DNA from: Malurus cyaneus samueli
Taxonomy: Eukaryota; Chordata; Aves; Passeriformes; Maluridae
DNA: 64,000 nucleotides
Direction of reading: 5' to 3'
Assembly: GCA_009741485.1 (NCBI GenBank)
Contig: CM019227.1
Coordinates: forward strand, 19,005,927 to 19,069,926
Below are positions 1 to 12,727 of the stretch, one piece after another (position 1 is the stretch's first letter; each line of letters begins with the position of its first letter). Both the position numbers and the translations under genes were made by a program. The notes under the pieces are model-generated. The model saw nothing but the letters and a program-made list of their open reading frames with translations, was not told where the DNA came from and did not search any database.

Positions 1-603
1 TCTACTGCAGGGCCGAGCAGCAGAAGCTCCAGGAGCTGCTGGCAGGGGCACATGCATGAACTGGTACAGGAGAGAGCAGCTGATGGAACAGGTGCCTCCA
101 TCAGGTCCCCAAAAAATGCTCTGGGGGAGCCTTTCTGGTGCTTCCACCTCCCTGCAGCCCCCTGACGGCATCAGGGGGAGCAGTGGGAACCACTTCACAA
201 CTAGCCCATGGGACAATGACAGGAGAGTAGGGGATGTTCAGAGACCACCCAGGCTGTCCCCATCACCAGTGCAAGCACCCCTTTGCCACCCATCCCAGGA
301 CAGGGGGCAGATGGGCACAGTAAGGCTGGGAACTGTCAGCTCCAGCAGTCCAATTCCACCCAGTAAGGTGCTCTCACCTCTCTGGACATTGCTCAGACCC
401 CCGTGCTGCTTGCCATGCCAGGAGTTTTGGGGAGGCAGGGATTGCCGAGGGGCTGCAGACATGCCACTCTTTGCCTCTTGCTCCTGTGTGCCCGGGGAGT
501 CCCACCAGCACAGATCAGAGTGTGCACCTTGGCATAGGGCAGTGGTGCCCCAGGGTAGGGCAGGGACACAGCTTCAGCCTGGAAATCTCCCTGTGTCCCC
601 CCA

Positions 604-655
604 GTCAAAGGGAAAGGCAAAAAAGGGAAAGGCAAAAAAGAGAAAGACAAAAGAC
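604..655 (+). repeat. Short purine-rich tandem repeat
   Basis: About three copies of a 15-17 base A/G-rich unit (GGGAAAGGCAAAAAA and variants) lie head to tail, the last one degenerate. This is a simple repeat with no sign of coding function. Confidence 0.6.
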
Positions 656-3182
656 AACAAAGCATAAAAATCTGAATTTTACTCATAGATGAACTGGTGG
701 CTCCATCTAGCCAGTGCCACTGGTGGGCTATGGGCACAGAGCTGACAGCACCCTGACCCCCAGCCCTAGACCTAGGGTGCTGCAGGGCCCTGGGGTGGCT
801 GTGGGCACTCTGAGGGGTCTTGGGCCGCTCATCTGCAAGCTGAGGACAGCAAGAAGGAGCCAGGAGCCAGAGCCTCCTATGCCTGCCAGCTTCAGGCACA
901 GCTGGTGCATCTGATCTGCCCAAACTCATTGTTCGTCTCTCCACCCCCACCTGAGCATCCAGGAGGTTTGGACAAAAAATTTTTGAAAAATTAATAAATC
1001 AAGTCCTTCCCTTCCAGTGGGAGGAAAACCCCTCCAAAGAATGTCAGTTAGAAATAATCTAAGTGATTTGTTTGGAAAATTTTGAAGTGCAGGTTCTCCT
1101 GAGAGCCAGAACAGTGTCTCAGCCTTGCTCTGCAGGGCCAGGAACCAAGAGCCAAGACCCCAGTCCAGGGCAGGAAGCCTAGATGCTCTCATAGCCATGG
1201 CTCATGCTGGAGCCCAAAGGAGCTGCAGGCCACCTGCAGCCCAACCAGGACTGGGGCCCCACGAGCCCACCAGGCACCTCTCCAAGGCCATCTGAATGCC
1301 AGGATTCAGCTTCCAGGGGACTGGGCTGGATTCTGAGGAGGGGGAATGGTCAGCTGGCTCAGCTCAGGCAAACTGGCTTTTTTTGGAGTGTAAAACCAGT
1401 TGGCTGGGGATTTCCTAACCAGCTCTTGATCTCCAAGTGTGGTGCTGGGCATGGATGGGACATGGGACTGGCACATGCCAACTGCTGCTGTGGAAACCAG
1501 GCAACTGCCCCTCAGCAGCCCCTGAGCTCTCATCCTACCCCAGTAGGATCCTTTCCTGCTCCACAGCTCCTGACTGAATTCCTGCTTGTGAATGAGCAGA
1601 ATAATGTGAGCAGCCACTAGCTGGACAACACTTGTGTTTTCTCGAGACCTCCTCTATCATGGTCCCAAGGGTTCTTACTGCCAGACACAGGGTCTCTGAG
1701 GGTTTCTCATGAGCTTCAAGTGTGTGCAGCACAGGGAAACTGCTCAGCAAGGCTGTGTGTGTGCACCCCCAGCCCTCAGACCTCTCAGAGACCCAGCTAT
1801 CAGAGGATGTTGATGCTCAACAGCATCAGGTCTCTGAAAGCTGGGAGCCTTTCCAATCATTGCCACAAGGGAGGCACCTGGAACCACTTCTCAGGCTGGG
1901 GACTTGAACCTCACCAGGACAAAGCACCAGCCTCACCCGCTGGATTTTTGGCCTTCTGCCAATGATGAGATGTGCTCTGCAAAGGGCTCTGTGCTGCATG
2001 CTGGTGGAGGTGTTTGGCTCCTCAGGGGCCCTGGGGCCAGTGGTAGATCTCTGGAGCAGGTTAAGTCATGTAGAGCTGCATTCTATCCTTACTGCCTCTT
2101 AATGGCACATTTCTCTGAGATGAGCTCTTCCAGGCTTGTTGTGGTCATACACAGGTTGTGATCAGACCCTTCTCTGGGCTGACTGCAGTGGACGCCCAGT
2201 GCTCTGGCTCGTTAGCTTGAAGGGAAACAGGAAGGCAACAAAAGGAGCTTTTCTTGTCTGCCCCTGTGGAGTTATACCATTAGAGATTCAGGAAGAGGAG
2301 AAAGTAGATGGCTTCAGTCCCGAGGCTTTACCTAAGGAATCTACAAACTGCCCTTCCACCACAGGAAAAGTGAGATTTCCAGAGGCTGGGAGCTTTCAAA
2401 CCCAAGCAAAGCAGCTCTGACAGAGGAGTGGAGCTGGAGGTGATGGCTCAGGAGGGGATGGTGTGGATAATGGGAGACAGACACAGCGCTGGCAATTCTC
2501 TGCCTGAAGAGACTGCAGACGTGGCAGCTCTAGGACATCAGGTCAGTGAGGGCCTTGCCTGTGTGGCACATGGTGGGCACTGAAGCTGCAGGCCCAGTAC
2601 ATCAGCAGGAGCCAAGGAACTTGTCAGAGAAACAAGGTTTCTGTGTCTCCAGGTCTCTCTCGCCTTTGACCTCTCCCCTCCTCTTGCCAAACTTTCTCTT
2701 TTCCCAAGTTTCTTGCAGTTTGGCTGCGCATTTTCCCACTCCTGTCACGGATGATAAATCACCTCTACAGATGAGCGTCATCGACATACCAGACTCATCC
2801 TTCTTTTGACCTCCTCAGCTCTGAGCCACTTCCAGGAGGTAAGAACTGAACCCAGTTACTGGAGAGATCACCAGTCAACCCACTAAAGCAGAGACTAGTC
2901 CATTTCCCTTTCTCCTCCAGTCCCAAATCCTGCCCTCACCAGTACTGCACGTCCCTCTGGCCATCGTGCTGTGCATCCAGCTGGGGCATCTCATAATGAA
3001 GAGATGCCCATGTAGATGTGCCCCTTTCTTTCTCTTGCTCTCACTCACCTTGCTCCCCTCTTCCCCTTCCCCCAACACACATCTGCTCACATAGTTCAGA
3101 AAATTTGTTTCATATCACCATTGAGCCACTTATTTATTTCCAGAGAGTTAAAAGCCTGTCTCCCTTGATTTAGTGAGTCAAG

Positions 3183-3244
3183 AGTGGCTGGGAGAGAGCG
3201 GAGAGAAGAAAAGAATGAAAGAAATAAAATAATGAAAAAAAGGT
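3183..3244 (+). repeat. Purine-rich low-complexity tract
   Basis: An almost pure A/G tract made of GAGAGA, GAAAAG and GAAATAAAATAATG blocks. Low-complexity DNA. Confidence 0.6.
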
Positions 3245-3883
3245 CTTGGGAACATCTGGAGTTGCTCTTAAGCAAGAAGTAATATTCTTGGCCAGATGTT
3301 GAATGATTGGCTTCTACTTGGGAAACGTCAACATGTCAGATGTTGAAATCCCACCTGACACCACCTTCCTTCCTTTCCTGCCCCTCTTCACCTTTTCCCT
3401 GTCCTGCTCTGCTCGTGCTGCCCACTTCATCCCTCTGGGATGGTATCAGGAGGAAGGGGTATTTTGTCTGGGACCTTGATGGGTTGTCAATGTGAAGCAC
3501 CAACAGTCCAAGCTTGTCACTTGGAAGCCACTGGTTCACCAAGCAGAGGGCTGTGGACAGGCTGAGTGACCTTAGTGATGCTTGCAGTGGGTGAGGCAGA
3601 GCCAGGCAGTGGAGGAGTCATTTCCAAGAGGTTGCAGGGAGCTGGGAACAGGGCTGCGGCAGCACAGCCGCTGTGGCAGAGCTACCTAGGATCTCTGGCA
3701 GCAAGGCTTTCCTGGTGGGGCAAAGAAAGACTCTCAGTGCTTAGGGGAGCACAGCTGAGCAGGCAGCTGCCAGCATGGCAGGGAGGGCACTGGCACAGTG
3801 GAGGCCGTGGAGCCGCTTCCTGGAGAAAGGAGATCTCAGAGTGACCATTCTGACTCCCAGCGTCGGTGCGAATGACTGCAGGA

Positions 3884-3936
3884 GTTCGTGATCTTTAACG
3901 ATCTCCAACCCAAACCATTCTAAGATTTGATGATTC
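3884..3936 (+). mobile_element. CR1 LINE 3'-tail remnant
   Basis: The words GTGATCTTTAA, TCCAACCCAAACCATTCTA and GATGATTCT occur in the order and spacing of the last ~50 bases of avian CR1 elements, on the plus strand. The upstream CR1 body is not recognisable. This is either a very short 5'-truncated insertion or an eroded one. Confidence 0.6.
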
Positions 3937-5224
3937 TGCTGTCAGTCCAGCCCCAGGGCTGTCTAGAGTCTTGTAGGTAGATTTCTGCTCCCACATCTCA
4001 TTGTGTACCAGGAACCCACCAGGAACACAGGGTTTATGGCCAACTCTATGGGGTTTTTGGGAGCTGGAATCTATCCTCATGCTCTCTGTCTGAGCACCAG
4101 GAGAAGCTCTCCAGGGCTCATGGTGGGCCTCTCACACATCAGAGGTTACACTTGGTGCAGAAAGACCAAAGTCTTACTACTGAGCTGGACCAGGTTAAAC
4201 AAAGACACCCCCTGCTTCCACTGAGAATGGAGAAGCAAAGGACAGCTGATGCAACCCTCCCATCACCAGACTCTTCCTGCATGTGTCACCTCATCACTGT
4301 GATGGTTGGGATCTGCCCATGCAGAGACAAATGCTCCTGCTTGAAGAGGGGTCCCTTTGGGTGCTGCTCTCCCCAACTTCCTGCAAGCTGGAGGGTCCCA
4401 AAGCCTACTCAGGCCCTTATTAATGCTTGAAGAAACTGAGTAACCACAGGCAGAAGAGCATCTTGTGCCTCTTCAGAGGGACCCCCTTAGTCAGCAGACC
4501 AAGGCACATGTCGGGGTCTGTCTCCAGCATTCCTTGCACTTTTTTTCCCTTTCCTGGACCAAAAAATAGGCCAAGAGCACAGTCACAATCGACTCTTGGG
4601 GCCTGTCCATCTCCCCATGGCCCCCAACCCCCAGCAGCCCACACAGGTAGGGCTGCAGAAAGACACAGTGCCCTCCCATCTCTGCCGGTCCCAGGCTGGG
4701 CTCCCCATGGCCAGGACAATGGGGACCTGCTGAGGAGATGCCAGCTGTCCCAGCTGATTGGCAGAAGCCTACAGCAGGAGGGCTTTGTCTCTGCCATGGC
4801 CTGGCACACCAGCAGAGAAAGTCTGGGGGAGAAGGGATGACCACTGCTCAGGGGTCACCTTCCCCAGGTGCCCAGAGCCTGCAGCCCCACATGACAGCAA
4901 AGCTCTGTGTTCCCTCCTACTGTGGGGGGGACATCTGCAGTCCCTAATCCATGGGAGGGTGACCAGGATATGATCTGTATGGAAACAGAAGCGCCCCTGA
5001 GGTGTAAATCAAGCTCTAGTCCCCTTTCAGGAGGAGCACCCTCCCCAGACTGCCTGGGAAAGCCTCTAGCTCTCTATCTCCCTGCAGGGATGGGATGAGA
5101 CAGGTCCAACCCCATGTTATAGGGGGTTCCCTCTCCCTTGGGACAAGCTCCCTCCAGAGACAGAGGCAAGCGGGTAGTGGTGTGACAGAGCCCCAGACAA
5201 GCAGGATCCTCCATGGAACCCCCA
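3937..5224. other. Non-coding stretch, no gene seen
   Basis: GC-rich DNA with overlapping short open frames on both strands. I see no domain, RNA gene or repeat that I can support. GC and CpG content rise from about 5.2 kb as the minisatellite is approached. Confidence 0.5.
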
Positions 5225-6085
5225 CGCCAGGGCAGCGGGTCGGCGCGGGGCGGGGCAGGGCAGGCGCGGCTCAGGTGGCGGAGCGGGGCAGGGCCAGGGC
5301 GCCGGGCTCAGGTGGCCGCGGCGGGGGCAGGGCCAGGGCGGCCGGGCTCAGGTGGCCGGACGAGGCAGGGCCAGGCGCGGCCAGGGCCGCAGGGCAGGCA
5401 GCGGGCTCAGGTGGCCGCGGCGGGGCAGGGCCAGGGCGGCCGGGCTCAGGTGGCCGCGGCGGGGGCAGGGCCAGGGCGGCCGGGCTCAGGTGGCCGCGGC
5501 GGGGGCAGGGCCAGGGCGGCCGGGCTCAGGTGGCCGGGCGGCAGGGCCAGGGCGGCCGGGCTCAGGTGGCCGGGGCCGAGGCAGGGCCAGGGCGGCCGGG
5601 CTCAGGTGGCCGCGGCGGGGGCAGGGCCAGGGCGGCCGGGCTCAGGTGGCCGCGGCGGGGGCAGGGCCAGGGCGGCCGGGCTCAGGTGGCCGCGGCGGGG
5701 GCAGGGCCAGGGCGGCCGGGCTCAGGTGGCCGCGGCGGGGGCAGGGCCAGGGCGGCCGGGCTCAGGTGGCCGCGGCGGGGGCAGGGCCAGGGCGGCCGGG
5801 CTCAGGTGGCCGCGGCGGGGGCAGGGCCAGGGCGGCCGGGCTCAGGTGGCCGCGGCGGGGGCAGGGCCAGGGCGGCCGGGCTCAGGTGGCCGCGGCGGGG
5901 CAGGGCCAGGGCGCCAGGGCGGCGGGCTCAGGTGGCCGCGGCGGGGGCAGGGCCAGGGCGGCCGGGCTCAGGTGGCCGCGGCGGGGGCAGGGCCAGGGCG
6001 GCCGGGCTCAGGTGGCCGCGGCGGGGCAGGGCCAGGGCGGCCGGGCTCAGGTGGCCGCGGCGGGGCGCGGGCCGGGCTCTGGTAA
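5225..6085 (+). repeat. 40-bp GC-rich minisatellite, about 20 units
   Basis: From about 5,260 a 40-base unit repeats head to tail. Its landmarks are GGCCGCGGCGGGGGC, AGGGCCAGGGCGG and CCGGGCTCAGGT. Copies between 5,580 and 5,880 are nearly identical, and the array edges are more divergent, with shortened or expanded units. Each typical unit has G runs of 5, 3, 3 and 3 bases separated by 2, 3 and 5 bases, which fits the standard G-quadruplex rule on the plus strand. The unit is not a multiple of three and has no stop in any plus frame, so long Gly/Arg/Ala/Pro-rich open frames run through it in all three frames. That is a by-product of composition and not evidence of a protein. Confidence 0.93.
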
Positions 6086-6180
6086 TGACAACCAGGTGAG
6101 CGGCTGGTGATAAGCCTCCAGGAATGCGGCGGCGGCGGCAGCTGCCGGCCCGCGAGTCGCGCAGCCCTTGGATGGGCCAA
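6050..6180 (+). promoter_or_regulatory. CpG-island flank with splice-donor match, possible promoter or first exon edge
   Basis: The CpG-dense character continues past the minisatellite through a (CGG)n stretch (CGGCGGCGGC) and CCGCGAGTCGCGC. An excellent 5' splice-site match, CAG|GTGAGC, falls at 6,095|6,096. A CpG island followed by a donor is the usual shape of a vertebrate first exon, but no TATA box, start codon context or downstream exon can be shown. Treat it as a candidate only. Confidence 0.25.
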
Positions 6181-6350
6181 TTAAGTAAATAGAAAATTTG
6201 GAGCTCGGGATCAAAGCCCGAGCGCGCGGGCTTTATTTATATGGAAAAGGTCAGATTATATTGGCAGATGTGTTGAAGGAGCGAGGAGAAAAAAAACCTT
6301 TCAAAAACATTGGCCCTGATTTGAGGTTTCCTGACGGGCGGGACGGGTTT
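6181..6350. promoter_or_regulatory. AT-rich block with overlapping inverted repeats, candidate conserved element
   Basis: Base composition changes abruptly to AT-rich directly after the CpG island, with homeodomain-like CCAATTAAG at the edge. Two inverted repeats share an arm. GCTCGGG (6,203-6,209) pairs with CCCGAGC (6,217-6,223). AAAGCCCG (6,213-6,220) pairs with CGGGCTTT (6,227-6,234). The two hairpins exclude each other. A regulatory role is inference. Confidence 0.3.
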
Positions 6351-9300
6351 TTCTTTCTTTTCGGGCCACGGGTGCATTGGAGTGCTGGCAGCATGCTGGG
6401 GGCAGCTGGGATGGGCACGCCTGGCACTGAGCTCACTGCCCCTGCCCACCCACCTCCTGGCCCCTCTACCAGCAGCACAAACCCCAGAAACAGGGTTTGT
6501 ACCCCAGCACACTGTGTTCAGTGATCCCCCAGGTGATGGGGCGTTGGTCTCCAAAGTGGAGCTGATGGGTTCAGCCCATTTCTGCCCAGTGCTTCACCTC
6601 CCTTTTACCCCCAACAGTTCCATCAGTCCTTGACTCTGCTTTCCAAGGCGATGTCTCCATCCACCCAGTGCCACCCTGGATGTCCCTGGTTGTCCTTGTC
6701 TATCCCAGATCAGTCCTGCTGCTGCCTTTTTGGTTTTCCCAGCTTGCAGAAGGGAGAACCCCACCTGTGTGATGTCCCCAGGCACAGATAGGAGAGTGCC
6801 TGGCATCGCCTTTCTCCAAACATCCTGCTGCTGGGGGGCAGGGAGGACTCTGAGAGCTGCTGTCATCTGGGAGCCTGGGGACATTCCCACTGCCCTCAGC
6901 ACTGCCAGCACTGTTTTGGAGCTCATGGCCAGGTTGGGGCTGGAAAGTGTCCTCTTGGATCCCACTCCAAATCACCACCCCCAGCTGGTGCTCGGCCAGC
7001 CCCCCAACATGGCACATGGGGACAAACATCACCTCCTTCAGAACTCCAAAACGGCGGAAGAATGCAGACCTCAGGATCCCGCATCCCCAGGCTTCGCTCT
7101 GCTTCCAGGAGGAGCATGGGGGTGCAAGCTGGGAAACTGAGGTACAGGGGTGGGAGGGGAGAGGGGGAATGTGGTGCGGGCGGCAGCATCCAGCACCAAG
7201 GTGGGGAGGCGGCAGGAGGGACCTGTGATGGGGGAATAGAGGAATGCGTTCGCCCGGGCAGGAAATTGTTGGGCTCGGAGAGCGCGGGACCCGCCTGCTA
7301 AGAAAACAAGCGGAGGCCGCAAGCGGAGGCCGAAAGGCAGCAGGGGCGCAGCGCCAGCGGGGGGGCAGGAAGGGGGCTCCAGGGGCAGGAATGCCAGCTA
7401 TGCTTCTGCTCTGGGCAGGTGCGCTGGATCCACTGCTGCACCCACTGCTGGACCTGCTGCCAGACCCAGAGCTGCAGCTCAGCCATGGGACCCTCATTTC
7501 CTCTGCATGGCAAGCATGGAGAGAGCAGCAGCCTCAAAGGTGTAGTTAGCTCATCTTCTTCTCTTGGCCTGGCTCTGCCTCAATTTCACCAACTTTAAAA
7601 TCACTCTGGCTCTGCCTCAGTTTCGCCAATCTTAAAGTCACCCCGTGCATCAGTCACAGGTAGTGTCAAACCCCAGCCTGGGGCTGGTAGGGTGGGCACA
7701 AGGTGTCAGTGGAGTTGAGAGTTGCTGGGCTTTGCTGTGCCAACCCTGGACCTCACTCAGCACCATGGCCAAGGGACCTTCAACTGTCCCAGGGATAAGG
7801 AAACCCCTGTGTCACCAGTGATCATCCTCCCAGGTCTCATCACCTGCACACCGAAGTGTGTGGTGCCACCAAAGTAAGCAGAGTCCACAGGGATGGGAGC
7901 AGGTCAGCCCAGGAGCACAGGGAAAAGCTGGGGATGGTCCTGCTGAAAAGGGACGGTGCAAAAGGGTAAAGCCAGAGTGGTATCCAGGGACACAGGGCCC
8001 CTCCTGTTGGCATCTGCCACTTCCTGGTTCCCCATGGGGCTGCTGCCACCTGCCCCACCTTGTCTGCACCAAGAGCTGTTCCATGCACATGTCTGAGTGC
8101 TCTCTCTTGCCTTTATGGGACAGCGTGGCACAAAATGCCACCTGGCTCACGGCACTGTTTGGAAACTCCACTGGTGTGTAATACAATATCTGGCAGGGGC
8201 TTCTACTGCTTTATCTGCAACAGATCAGGTTGGAGCAAAACCTTCTGAGACAACATCTGGAAGTGGTTTAACATTTGCCAAGTTTTGCATGAAATACCAA
8301 TTTTCCACTCCTTTCATTTAGTTTATTGAAATTAAGAGGGGAAACTCCTCTTTCTCTGGCTCCTTCAACCCCTGGGCTCTCCTCTGGGCCCAGGGTTCTC
8401 ACAGCTCTTCTGGAGAAGCTGAGAACATCATGGAGCTGCATGTGCAGCGAGGAGCACCTCCCCATGCTGCAGCAGGCAGTGGGGCTGCATCAGCACAGCA
8501 GCAGCAGAGGGGCCTGGCAGGATGCAGGCAGCAATAGGAGCAGGATGGTGTGGAGAAAGCCCACAGTGGCCAGCACTGAGAGCATCGGAGCAAGGGTGAG
8601 TGTGATGACACAGGACAAGGTCACAGCTCATCCCATGGGAGCTGTGCAGAGCCACCATTGGCACCACCAGCTGCCTATGCCGAGCTGTTCCCAATGCTGA
8701 GGTTTCAGAGGAGGGATATTTTAACCAAATCTCTTGTTTTCACTCCAAACTCCATTGGGCTGAGCCACAGGGCCTTGCTGAAGAGCAGGGACACAAGAGC
8801 TGTTGAGGAACCATCACACACAGTGAAAAGTCAGCCAAATTTTGTAGTCAGCTTCAAACTGTTCCAGCAGCTGCCAGGCTCCACAGCCTCTCCCTGAAAC
8901 TTTCCTGTAAGCTTATCACTGGAAGCAGAGGGACAGAGACAGCTTTAGGAAAGGCAGTACCAACCTTGCCACAGGCTCCCCCTGCCAGGAGCTGCCAGCC
9001 AGGTCACGGGGGTCCGGAGGGGCTGACTCACACATGTGCCATGCTCACAGGATCCCAGCAGGTGTTTTCAGGATGGAGCTGGCATGTCAGCTTTGGGGAC
9101 AGATTTCCATGTGTTTGCCCATGCAAGGTGGGGGCTGCAGAGGGACTGTCATTGTTGGCACAGGGCATCAGCAGCATGTTGTCCCAGGGGAGAGCTGACA
9201 GGGGACAGGGAACTGGCTCTCTTCTCAATGTGGGTACAAGTGACAGGTGTCAGGAACATGACAGGCCCCTGGCCAGGGGGGATGTGATGAAAAAACAGGA

Positions 9301-12039
9301 GCTGCACAGCCTCAGAAAAAGGCTTATGTAGTAAAATAACTTCCAAGCTGGAAGCGCATCCTGGATCTTGCCTGGCAGGAAGAAATGTGGGCAGATGTCC
9401 AGCTGTTTGCAGGTCTTCCTGGCACAGATCCATCATGCCATGGGGACAGTCCTTGCATGTGTCTTGGACATCTGAGGGGCAAAACCACCACAATGGGGAG
9501 TATCTGGAGGTGGCACCGACCCAGCTGCCTTACACAGGCTGAATACCCCGCTCCAGGAGTGGGATGGGGGATTAGGAAGCTGCTCATCCTCTCCCTGGGG
9601 CCCTGCAGTGGCAGTGGACAGTACGGCACAGCTCCATGGCAGGGTCTGTGTTGGTTGCCCCTCTCTGCACAGCTCCACCCCGGCTATGCCACAGCTCCCA
9701 CGGGGCCACAGTGTGGATGGCACCATGTGTCCCTGCAGTGCCACCACAATGCTGCTGCCAAGGCAGGACATCCCTGCCTTCCACTCACGCTCTTGCAGAA
9801 GAGCGATGGAGGAAGAGGGGCACAGGGTGCACAGCCTTAAGGTGCAGTGAGTGGGAAGTCAGGGCTTTAGCTCCCCCAGGGGCCAGGGATCTACTGCAGG
9901 AGGGTTGGGGGTGTCCTATCCTGCACCATGATGGGGGCTTTAGGGCTCCTTCTCTCCAGCACAACCCCCAAGCTCTGCCCCCCCCAGTCTCACGCCTCAG
10001 TGCCCCCCATGAGGGGCTGGAAGGGCATTTGTTTTCTGCTGGCACGGGTCCACACAGCTTCCGGCTGCCAGGCTGGGAGAGGAGGTGAGGTGAAGACAAA
10101 AGCTGTAGAATAAGGCATGTGAAGCTCAAGGCTTAGCTGTCCTTGTTCCCATCCTCCTCCTGCCGCCCCCATCCCCAGAGGATTCTCCTTCCCCCCGTAC
10201 TGGGAGCAGGGCCAGAGTGATACAGAGGATTCACCGCCCGCAGCAGCCTCCAGCTCCACAGCCGCAGCAGAGCCCCTCTGCTCTGGGGACGAAGGGAGCA
10301 CGGCCAGAGGTCCCGGGAGCCTTCCCAAACCCAGAGGCACCCTGGTGTGCTGCTGCCCAGCACCCAGCTGTGTCCTCAGTGAGACCCAGCCCTGCAAGGG
10401 TGGGCACAGGCTGGGGCTGGGCCCTGGTGCAGGACATCTCCCCTGGGGGTGAGATCCCACACCCATCTTCGGTGCTGTGACCACAGGACACATCCATCAC
10501 TGCTGCAGGTGTCATTGGGGTGGCACTAATCCCCATGTGTGAGGAGGGAGAAGCAGATACTTTAGGGACACCTGGGAAACCCATGCCCCACTTGGGGTGG
10601 GGGCTGGGAGAGAAGATGAGCCAGATCCCCCATCCAGTGGGATTTCATCTCCTCCCAGTGCATCTTGAGGATCCTGCCTGCACACCATAGCTGGGGAAAC
10701 TGAGGCATGGCAGGTGGGAACCTGGCCCAGCCTGGTCTCAGCCGGGTGCCACCAGCATCCTCCAGGCATCTGGGGATCTGGTGCCCTCGCTGTGAGGTGA
10801 CCATTGCTGTGGCATGCGAGTGTGGGAGTGGATGTGACAGTCTTCTGTGCACAAAATACCCCTCTGAGGTTACTTCTGTGTGCTCAGGGATGGCTCCATT
10901 CCCCAGAGCCAGCAAATGCATCCACAGCAACCAGCCCCTGTCCTCCATCACTAACTTCTCCATCCTGCAAACCCTCAGGGTGTCCACAGCCTATTCCTTC
11001 ATAGGCTTGCACCTATTTAATTAGAGGTGTGAAATGATCTCATTAAACCCATGCTGGGCTCTTAGTCCAAACCGCTCCCACAACTCACAAATGGCTTCAT
11101 TCCACTCTGCTTCATCCTTTTCTTTTTCAATTTTTCTTTCTTTTTTGGCTTGGTTTCCAAAGCACTCAAGGTTTCTGCACTCATGGTATGTGTGGGTATG
11201 TCTCTGTGTTCAGTTCTGTAACTGTCGAAGCCATCAGCCGATTTCAGCTGGATTCACTGAAGGTATGGAGAATTCAGGGATGCTCCATCCCCACACACCC
11301 TCGGGGAAGGGTGGGAGATGCTGCATCCCCAGCTCTGTTTTCACCAGACACAGCAGGAGCCAGATGGGTTGAATTACAAATCCCAGGGCTCACCCCCATC
11401 AATCCCAAGATCCCAAGAATAATTTGCTTGTTCCTACTGGAAATCGGTGCCGTGCCCATTCCCTGGGGAGCCTGGGCAGTGCCAGCACCCTCTGGGAGAA
11501 GAACCTTTTCTTGCTATCCAGCCTAACTCTGCCCTGACACGGCTCCCATAATAACAACAGGGGAAGAGGAAAGGAAGAGCAGAGCAGTGTGAAACTTGTC
11601 CAGGGCATTGCCCGGGAGCTGTGTCAGGACACAGATCTCACACCAGTGCACCCAGATAGGCATAATCCCTACAGATTAATATTAAATCTTGCCACAAAAG
11701 TTTGTGGGGTTGCTGTCTGGTACCATGCAGACCTGTCAGGCAGAAGGGTGGCATTGCATGGGGATGAAGGGGACCGGAGCACAGCTGGAAAGGCTGCGTG
11801 CCCTGTGCTACCACAGTGGAACCAGGCAGGGGCTGCCTGGCACAGCAGACTGGCAGCAGAAGCGCCATGGGGTCCCGGAGGTGCTGACCCATCCCAGTCC
11901 TTTCCCTTCTGCCCCTGCCGTCCACTGCAGCCCCTTCATGCCCTCCTCGCTCCCGCTCCACGCTCGGGCCCTCGCTCCCCGCCTTCTTGGCTGGGTGTTT
12001 GTTGGCACAGGTGCGCTCTGGTCCCCCTCCCCACCACTG
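6351..12039. other. Non-coding stretch, no gene seen
   Basis: About 5.7 kb of GC-rich sequence. Open frames overlap on both strands, have no family features and do not form exon-like series. One 37-bp tandem duplication is listed separately. No mobile element was recognised. Confidence 0.5.
7571..7644 (+). repeat. 37-bp tandem duplication
   Basis: GGCTCTGCCTCAATTTCACC at 7,571 recurs as GGCTCTGCCTCAGTTTCGCC 37 bases later, followed by matching TTAAAATCAC/TTAAAGTCAC. Two diverged copies. Confidence 0.75.
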
Positions 12040-12260
12040 CCCTTTTTTTAATTAGCCGATAAAGAAAGCATCCTTTTGAAGCAGGTAGGGGATTCCTCAC
12101 ATCCATGGCATTACTAGGCTGCCTGGCTGTAACCCTATTCCAGTTAAAAGCCTTCTGCGCCCATCCATGGCCCCACACCTGCAGTCAAACTCTCCCAATC
12201 TGCCCCCTCGGCCACTCGTGCAATTACCCGACGTGATGATTAACTGAGGGAGTGCTGAGG
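12040..12260. promoter_or_regulatory. Candidate conserved non-coding element
   Basis: An island with homeodomain-type cores (TTTTTAATTAGCC, AATTACCCG, GATGATTAACTG) and a GATA core (CCGATAAAG) inside GC-rich DNA. It resembles vertebrate conserved non-coding elements in texture, but conservation cannot be tested from one sequence. Confidence 0.2.
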
Positions 12261-12671
12261 AGGGACGGGGACTGCCCCAGCCAGCTGCCACTGCCTTCAC
12301 CCTTGGGGGGGGCAGGTGGGTCCCCCACTCTGGGCAGCCCAGCATCCAGTGCTGCCTCTGGAGAGCTCTGCTCTGGGTGCTGTGGGGACACGGGACTCAC
12401 AGTAACTCATTGTCCCCTCCCCGCACCCATCCCAGGAATCGGGTGCTGCAGGCACAGGGCTGTTTGGCACAGACCTGAGGCTGTGCTGGTGTCTCTGCTC
12501 CTCCCCAGACCAGGGGGGAGAAAACCAAGTGATGGGGCTTGGAGTCCTCCCTCCTCTGGGCAGGATCTGTGCTTCCCAGCTTCAGGCAGTCTGGAGCCCC
12601 CCAGGCGGATGGAGCACATACCCCTACACCCAGCGCAGGTGCTCCTAACACACGCGACCTCGGGAATGCCC

Positions 12672-12727
12672 AATGCATGTCCCCAGTGCATGTCCCCAGC
12701 ACATGTCCCCCATGCACGTCTCCCCTG
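12672..12727 (+). repeat. 13-bp tandem repeat, four copies
   Basis: Units GCATGTCCCCAGT, GCATGTCCCCAGC, ACATGTCCCCCAT and GCACGTCTCCCCT follow each other directly. Confidence 0.75.

Larger units (their letters stand above)
1..3879. other. Non-coding stretch, no gene seen
   Basis: Open frames here are short, lack recognisable domains and overlap on both strands, as expected by chance in GC-rich DNA. An AT-rich island at about 960-1100 stands out from its GC-rich surroundings. It could be an old regulatory element, but nothing in the sequence proves that. Confidence 0.6.

Noticed and set aside
5095..6110. 334-, 290- and 252-codon plus-strand open frames
   Set aside because: All three frames are open because the 40-bp unit lacks stops. 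The repeat composition explains them.
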